A stretch of 64,000 nucleotides of DNA. Origin: Pseudomonas sp. 31-12. GTDB taxonomy: Bacteria > Pseudomonadota > Gammaproteobacteria > Pseudomonadales > Pseudomonadaceae. The stretch spans positions 2,728,001 to 2,792,000 of the forward strand of contig NZ_CP029482.1 of NCBI RefSeq assembly GCF_003151075.1, read 5' to 3'. The position numbers were made by a program, and so were the translations under genes. The notes beneath the pieces were generated by a model, which made no database searches, was not told where the DNA came from, and saw only the letters and a program-made list of their open reading frames with translations. Of the stretch, positions 59,906-64,000 are shown one piece after another. Each line of letters opens with the position of its first letter. The first letter of the stretch is position 1.

Positions 59906-61528
59906 TCAGTTGGTATCCAGATCCACGTTTTTCGTCTCACGCAGGCAAATCATCCCCACCACCAAACTCACGGCGGTAATCACCACCGGGTACCACAGCC
60001 CGTAGAAGATGTCCCCGGTATACACCACCAACGCAAAGGACACGGTCGGCAGGAACCCGCCAAACCAGCCGTTGCCGATGTGGTAGGGCAGGGACATCGA
60101 GGTGTAGCGGATGCGCGTCGGAAACAGTTCGACCATCAGCGCCGCCAGCGGGCCGTAGCACATGGCGGAAATAATGATCAGCACCACCATCAGCCCCACG
60201 ATCATCGGCTTGTTGACCTGTTGCGTATCGGCTTGTGACGGATACCCCGCCAATGTCACCGCGCCACGCAAGGCCGCTTCGTCGAAGCCATCCAGTTTCA
60301 CGTCACCGACGCTGACTTGCACGGCGCTACCGGCCGGGGCCGCTTCGCTCTTGTAAGGCAGGCCCTGTTTCACCAGGAAGGTTTTGACCTTGTCGCACGG
60401 GCTGTCAAATTTCGCCTTGCCCACCGGGTCGAACTGGAAGGTGCAGGTGGCCGGGTCGGCCAGTACGGTGATCGGTGCCTGACGGCTGGCCTGGTCAATG
60501 GCCGGGTTGGCGTAGTGGGCGATGGACTTGAAGATCGGGAAGTACAGCGCGGTCGCCAGCAGCAAGCCGATCATCAACACCGGTTTGCGCCCGACCTTGT
60601 CCGACAGCCAGCCAAAAAAGATGAAGAACGGCGCGCCGATGATCACGCTGACAATCAGCAGGCTGTTGGCCAGGGCCGGGTCCATCTTCAGGAACTGGGT
60701 GAGGAAAAACAGCACGTAGAACTGCGCCGCATAGAAGGTCACGGCTTGCCCGGCGTTGATGCTGAACAGGGCAATCAGAACGACTTTGAGGTTTTCCCAT
60801 TTACCGAAGGAATCGCGCAGCGGCGACTTGCAAAGCTTGCCTTCCTCTTTCATTTTCACGAAGGCCGGCGACTCGTGCAGGCTCAAGCGAATCCAGGTCG
60901 AGATGCCCAGCAGCACGATGGAAAACAGAAACGGAATCCGCCAGCCCCAGACTTCAAACTGGTCACCGGTGAAGTAACGGCAGCCGAGCACCACCAGCAG
61001 CGACAGCAGCAACCCGAGGGTCGCGGTGGACTGAATCCAGCTGGTGTGGAAACCACGTTTACCCATCGGCGCGTGTTCCGCGACGTACGTCGCAGCACCG
61101 CCGTACTCACCGCCCAGGGCCAGGCCCTGGAGCATGCGCAGCACCACGAGGATGATCGGCGCGGCGATGCCGATGCTGGCGTAGGTCGGTAGTAACCCGA
61201 CGCAGAAGGTCGCCAGGCCCATGAGGACGATGGTCGCGAGGAACGTGTATTTACGCCCGATCATGTCCCCCAATCGCCCAAACACCAGCGCACCGAATGG
61301 CCGCACGATGAAACCGGCGGCAAACGCCATCAGCGCAAAGATAAACGCCGTGGTGTCGTTGACCCCGGCGAAAAACTGCTTGCTGATTACCGCCGCGAGG
61401 GCGCCATAGAGAAAAAAGTCGTACCACTCGAAAACCGTCCCGAGCGACGACGCGAAGATGACCTTGCGGGTGTCGGGGCTGGTGTCGACGCTGAGCGTGG
61501 CGTCCAGCGGCTGAACATGTTCTGACAT
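59906..61528 (-). CDS. MHS-type major facilitator with periplasmic Cys-pair insert
   Basis: 540 aa from ATG 61528. Same family as the protein at 26444, with EWYDFFLYGALAAVISKQF, GRLGDMIGRKYTFLA and PYHIGNGWFGGFLPTVSF. Like that one it carries an extra segment of about 90 residues after the eighth helix, with the Cys pair in CTFQFDPVGKAKFDSPC. Probably a proton symporter for an organic acid. The GMC oxidoreductase is upstream and the LldD-like gene downstream on the same strand. Confidence 0.86.
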   Translation of the reverse strand: MSEHVQPLDATLSVDTSPDTRKVIFASSLGTVFEWYDFFLYGALAAVISKQFFAGVNDTTAFIFALMAFAAGFIVRPFGALVFGRLGDMIGRKYTFLATIVLMGLATFCVGLLPTYASIGIAAPIILVVLRMLQGLALGGEYGGAATYVAEHAPMGKRGFHTSWIQSTATLGLLLSLLVVLGCRYFTGDQFEVWGWRIPFLFSIVLLGISTWIRLSLHESPAFVKMKEEGKLCKSPLRDSFGKWENLKVVLIALFSINAGQAVTFYAAQFYVLFFLTQFLKMDPALANSLLIVSVIIGAPFFIFFGWLSDKVGRKPVLMIGLLLATALYFPIFKSIAHYANPAIDQASRQAPITVLADPATCTFQFDPVGKAKFDSPCDKVKTFLVKQGLPYKSEAAPAGSAVQVSVGDVKLDGFDEAALRGAVTLAGYPSQADTQQVNKPMIVGLMVVLIIISAMCYGPLAALMVELFPTRIRYTSMSLPYHIGNGWFGGFLPTVSFALVVYTGDIFYGLWYPVVITAVSLVVGMICLRETKNVDLDTN

Positions 61529-61624
61529 ATCGGTATCCCTCACAGTGATTGTTTTTGTTGTTCCACTGGTGTTGCGTGTTCCTTGCAGCGGGTAATTTTC
61601 TACGTCCGTAAATCTGATGCGATC

Positions 61625-61718
61625 CCCTGTGGGAGCGGGCTTGCCCGCGATGGCGGAGTGTCAGTGCACATCAATGTTGAAGATCCACCGCTTCCGCGGG
61701 CAAGCCCGCTCCCACAGG
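61625..61718. repeat. REPIN, GTGGGAGC family, partly coding
   Basis: CCTGTGGGAGCGGGCTTGCC left arm and GGCAAGCCCGCTCCCACAGG right arm. The right arm lies inside the end of the GMC oxidoreductase reading frame. Confidence 0.85.
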
Positions 61719-63332
61719 TTCGGTGTGTACTGCAGGGTTGAGGATCAGTTGCGCAGCCTTTTCGGCAATCATCAACGTAGGCGAACAGGTATTGCCCGAG
61801 GTGATGCGGGGCATGATCGAAGCATCAGCAACGCGCAGACCGGGAATCCCATGAACGCGAAGCTCGGCATCCACCACCGCATCCCCATCATTGCCCATGC
61901 GGCAGGTGCCCACCGGATGGAAAATCGTCGTGCCAATCCGCGCCGCGGCTTCGTGCAGTTCTTCTTCCGTCTGCAAGCTGTCGCCGGGCAAATACTCAAT
62001 AGGTTTGAACGCTTGCAGGGCAGGGGCGGCGACGATGCGCCGGGTCAGGCGAATAGCATCAGCCGCAACCCGCAAATCCTCCGGATGGCTCAAATAATTG
62101 GGTTGAATCAACGGCGCTTCCTGCGGATCAGTGGAACGAATTTCCACGCGCCCGCGACTCTGCGGCCTCAGATCGCAAACCGACGCCGTAAAAGCAGGAA
62201 ACGCATGCAACGGCTCGCCAAACCGCTCCAGCGACAACGGCTGCACGTGGTATTCAAGATTGGCCGACGTCTGCTCCGGCCCCGACCGGGCAAACGCCCC
62301 GAGCTGACTCGGCGCCATCGACAGCGGGCCGCTGCGGTCATACAGATAACGTAGGCCCATGCCCATCTTGCCCCACACGCTGCCGGCGATCTGGTTCAAC
62401 GTGCGCGCATTTTCCAGTTTGTAGATCAGCCGCAGTTGCAGGTGATCCTGCAAACTACCGCCCACCCCGGGCAGCTCATGGGCCACGCCGATGCCCAGTT
62501 TTTCAAGCAGCGGGCGAGGGCCGATCCCGGAGCGTTGCAGGATGCTCGGCGAGCCGACGGAGCCTGCGCACAACACAATTTCCTTGCGTGCCTTAAAGGT
62601 TTTCGCCTGACCTTGATAACGCGTACTGACCGCCGAAGCCCGGCCGTTTTCCAGCAGCACGCGGTCCACTTCGACGTCGGTCAGCACGGTGAGATTGACG
62701 CGGTTACGGATCGGTTTGAGAAACGCCTTGGCCGCGTTCCAGCGAATCCCGGCCTTCTGATTGACCTGGAAATAGCCGCAGCCTTCGTTATCGCCCTGGT
62801 TGAAGTCATCGATGCTGGCAATGCCGGCTTGCGCGGCGGCGCTGCGGAACGCGTCCAGAATCGGCCACGACAGCCGTTGACGCTCGATCCGCCATTCCCC
62901 GGCGGCGCCGTGAAATTCCGAGTCGCCGGCAAAATGGTTTTCACTTTTCTTGAACAGCGGCAGGACGTCGTTCCAGCTCCAGCCCGGATTGCCATCGGCG
63001 GCCCAGCTGTCATAGTCGCCGGCCTGGCCGCGCATGTAGATCATGCCGTTGATCGAGGAGCAGCCGCCCAGCACTTTGCCGCGCGGGTAACTCAAGGCGC
63101 GACCTTGCAGGCCGGGTTGCGCTTCGGTCTTGAAGCACCAGTCGGTGCGCGGGTTGCCGATGCAGAACAGGTAACCCACGGGGATGTGAATCCACGCATA
63201 GTTATCGCGGCCGCCGGCTTCGAGCAGCAATACGCGGTGTTGCGGGTTGGCCGACAGCCGATTGGCCAGCAAACACCCGGCCGGCCCGGCGCCGACCACG
63301 ATGTAGTCGAATTCATCAAGGGAAGTCTGCAT
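61671..63332 (-). CDS. GMC family FAD oxidoreductase, choline dehydrogenase-like
   Basis: 553 aa. FAD-binding IVVGAGPAGCLLANRLSANP at residues 12-31, the GMC_1 signature RGKVLGGCSSINGMIYMRGQ near residue 84, GMC_2 GSVGSPSILQRSGIG near 258, and the catalytic His segment GTTIFHPVGTCRMG near residue 490. ATG 63332 has GAGGTCAGGG; 63368 is weaker. The last about 18 codons (from VHTEPVGAGLP) are encoded by a REPIN arm, so the stop is inside the repeat and the native end was probably about 20 residues shorter. Confidence 0.88.
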   Translation of the reverse strand: MQTSLDEFDYIVVGAGPAGCLLANRLSANPQHRVLLLEAGGRDNYAWIHIPVGYLFCIGNPRTDWCFKTEAQPGLQGRALSYPRGKVLGGCSSINGMIYMRGQAGDYDSWAADGNPGWSWNDVLPLFKKSENHFAGDSEFHGAAGEWRIERQRLSWPILDAFRSAAAQAGIASIDDFNQGDNEGCGYFQVNQKAGIRWNAAKAFLKPIRNRVNLTVLTDVEVDRVLLENGRASAVSTRYQGQAKTFKARKEIVLCAGSVGSPSILQRSGIGPRPLLEKLGIGVAHELPGVGGSLQDHLQLRLIYKLENARTLNQIAGSVWGKMGMGLRYLYDRSGPLSMAPSQLGAFARSGPEQTSANLEYHVQPLSLERFGEPLHAFPAFTASVCDLRPQSRGRVEIRSTDPQEAPLIQPNYLSHPEDLRVAADAIRLTRRIVAAPALQAFKPIEYLPGDSLQTEEELHEAAARIGTTIFHPVGTCRMGNDGDAVVDAELRVHGIPGLRVADASIMPRITSGNTCSPTLMIAEKAAQLILNPAVHTEPVGAGLPAEAVDLQH

Positions 63333-63465
63333 CCCTGACCTCGTATTGTTGTTCTTGTTGTCGGTCATCCTAGTTGTTAGCTTTCGTCAAAAGAATGTTA
63401 GTTTTTGCGCAGCCGCTGTGCGTTTTTAGACAGCACCTCACCCAGCGTAGACCCAAGGACGACTC
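63333..63465. promoter_or_regulatory. Divergent GMC/LysR promoter region
   Basis: 133 bases, A/T-rich centre (TTGTTGTTCTTGTTGTC, then TAGTTGTTAGC). It should hold both promoters and the LysR operator. No clear T-N11-A box could be picked. Confidence 0.4.
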
Positions 63466-64000
63466 ATGTTCGACTGGAATGACCTGCGGTTTTTTCTCGA
63501 ATTGCAGCGCAGCGGGCGTTTGCTCACCGCCGCCCGCCGTTTGAACACCACGCACGCCACCGTCGCCCGGCACATCGAGGCCATCGAAAAGAGCCTCGGC
63601 ACCGCGCTGTTTGTCCAGCACGCCCAGGGCTACGAACTGACCCCGGCCGGCGAAGCGCTGCTCAAACACGCCGAAGCCATGGAAAACGTCGCGTTGCTGG
63701 CGCAAGAGGAAATCACCCAGTCCACCGCGCCACTGGGCAAAATCCGCGTCGGCGTCACCGAAGGGCTGGGCATCATGTTCCTCGCCAGCCGCATGAACGG
63801 CCTGTTCGAACGCTACCCCGGACTGGAAGTGGAACTGGTGGCGGTGCCGCGCTTCGTCAGCATCCTCAACCGCGAAGCCGAGATCAGCATCCACCTCGAA
63901 CGCCCGGCCGCCGACATGCTGGTCACGCGCAAACTCACCGACTATCGCCTGGCGCTCTACGCCAGCCAGGCCTACCTCGACAAGGCGCCCCCGCTGCACA
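63466..64000 (+). CDS. LysR family regulator, partial
   Basis: 178 codons before the right edge. N-terminal winged helix-turn-helix (residues 1-60, WNDLRFFLELQRSGRLLTAA, HATVARHIEAIEKSLGTALF) and the start of an effector-binding domain (GKIRVGVTEGLGIMFLASRM). AAGGACGACTC upstream of ATG 63466 gives a spaced AAGGA site. Divergent from the GMC/MHS/LldD set, so its likely regulator. The C-terminus is cut by the window edge. Confidence 0.87.
   Translation, partial: MFDWNDLRFFLELQRSGRLLTAARRLNTTHATVARHIEAIEKSLGTALFVQHAQGYELTPAGEALLKHAEAMENVALLAQEEITQSTAPLGKIRVGVTEGLGIMFLASRMNGLFERYPGLEVELVAVPRFVSILNREAEISIHLERPAADMLVTRKLTDYRLALYASQAYLDKAPPLH

Noticed and set aside
1693..61718. CRISPR array from repeated palindromes
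   Set aside because: The repeats are isolated inverted pairs of REP type with irregular distance, not regularly spaced direct repeats, and no cas gene is present.
1..64000. tRNA or rRNA genes
   Set aside because: I looked for tRNA-like arm/CCA patterns and rRNA signatures and saw none that I can support; a program such as tRNAscan would settle it.

Overview
The window looks like chromosomal DNA of a Pseudomonas of the fluorescens group. The coding sequence is GC-rich and dense, gene content is typical of the genus (PotG/PotH and Puu polyamine genes, DUF2790 and DUF6124 proteins, GATase1-type AraC regulators), and gaps hold many short palindromes of the GTGGGAGC REP/REPIN type. I saw no rRNA, tRNA, CRISPR array, complete insertion sequence or prophage.

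Layout. 1-8.5 kb: polyamine region. The putrescine ABC transporter genes potH (cut by the window edge) and potG and a PuuD-type amidotransferase lie on the minus strand; puuA, puuC, puuB and a PuuR-like regulator lie on the plus strand. Together they import putrescine and degrade it by the gamma-glutamyl route. 8.5-14.7 kb: small accessory genes (Nudix, nucleotidyltransferase, DUF6644/DUF6152 pair, GNAT enzyme behind an attenuator-like leader, large lipoprotein, DUF6124 protein, PLDc_N protein). 14.9-21.6 kb: a catabolic cluster of flavin monooxygenase, Rid protein, DUF1028 protein, M20 amidohydrolase and NCS1 permease with a divergent GATase1-AraC regulator; its logic resembles the Rut pyrimidine system but the enzymes differ. 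21.9-24.4 kb: PCu(A)C/SCO copper delivery pair, orphan YbdD and a winged-helix protein. 24.4-26.3 kb: three unknown small proteins.

26.4-40.9 kb: MHS-type transporter, serine hydrolase, DeoR regulator, Tat-exported dienelactone hydrolase, then a scar in which two LysR remnants and an IS66 scrap flank an A/T-richer AraC/fatty-acid-hydroxylase/FMN-reductase cassette. After it come an L-lactate permease, a CAP protein, a SleB-like hydrolase and a second GATase1-AraC regulator. 41-44.4 kb: a nitrilase, then a minus-strand operon that starts with an HvfA-like RiPP metallophore precursor (two EGKCG motifs), DoxX, GST and dienelactone hydrolase, without the MNIO (DUF692) maturase that normally accompanies such precursors. 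This is the most unusual unit in the window.

44.7-53.4 kb: glutaminase, long ProA-like dehydrogenase, BON protein, DJ-1 protein, three-domain flavin/iron-sulfur fusion, then the cyanate operon (cynS, DUF2790, carbonic anhydrase) with divergent cynR. 53.5-64 kb: GNAT, GST, topoisomerase III, DUF427, then a minus-strand set of GMC oxidoreductase, MHS transporter and FMN-dependent hydroxyacid dehydrogenase with a divergent LysR gene that runs off the right edge.

Method limits: all calls come from reading the sequence and translations. Starts were chosen by ribosome-binding sites and family length. Family names are from recognition and no search was run.
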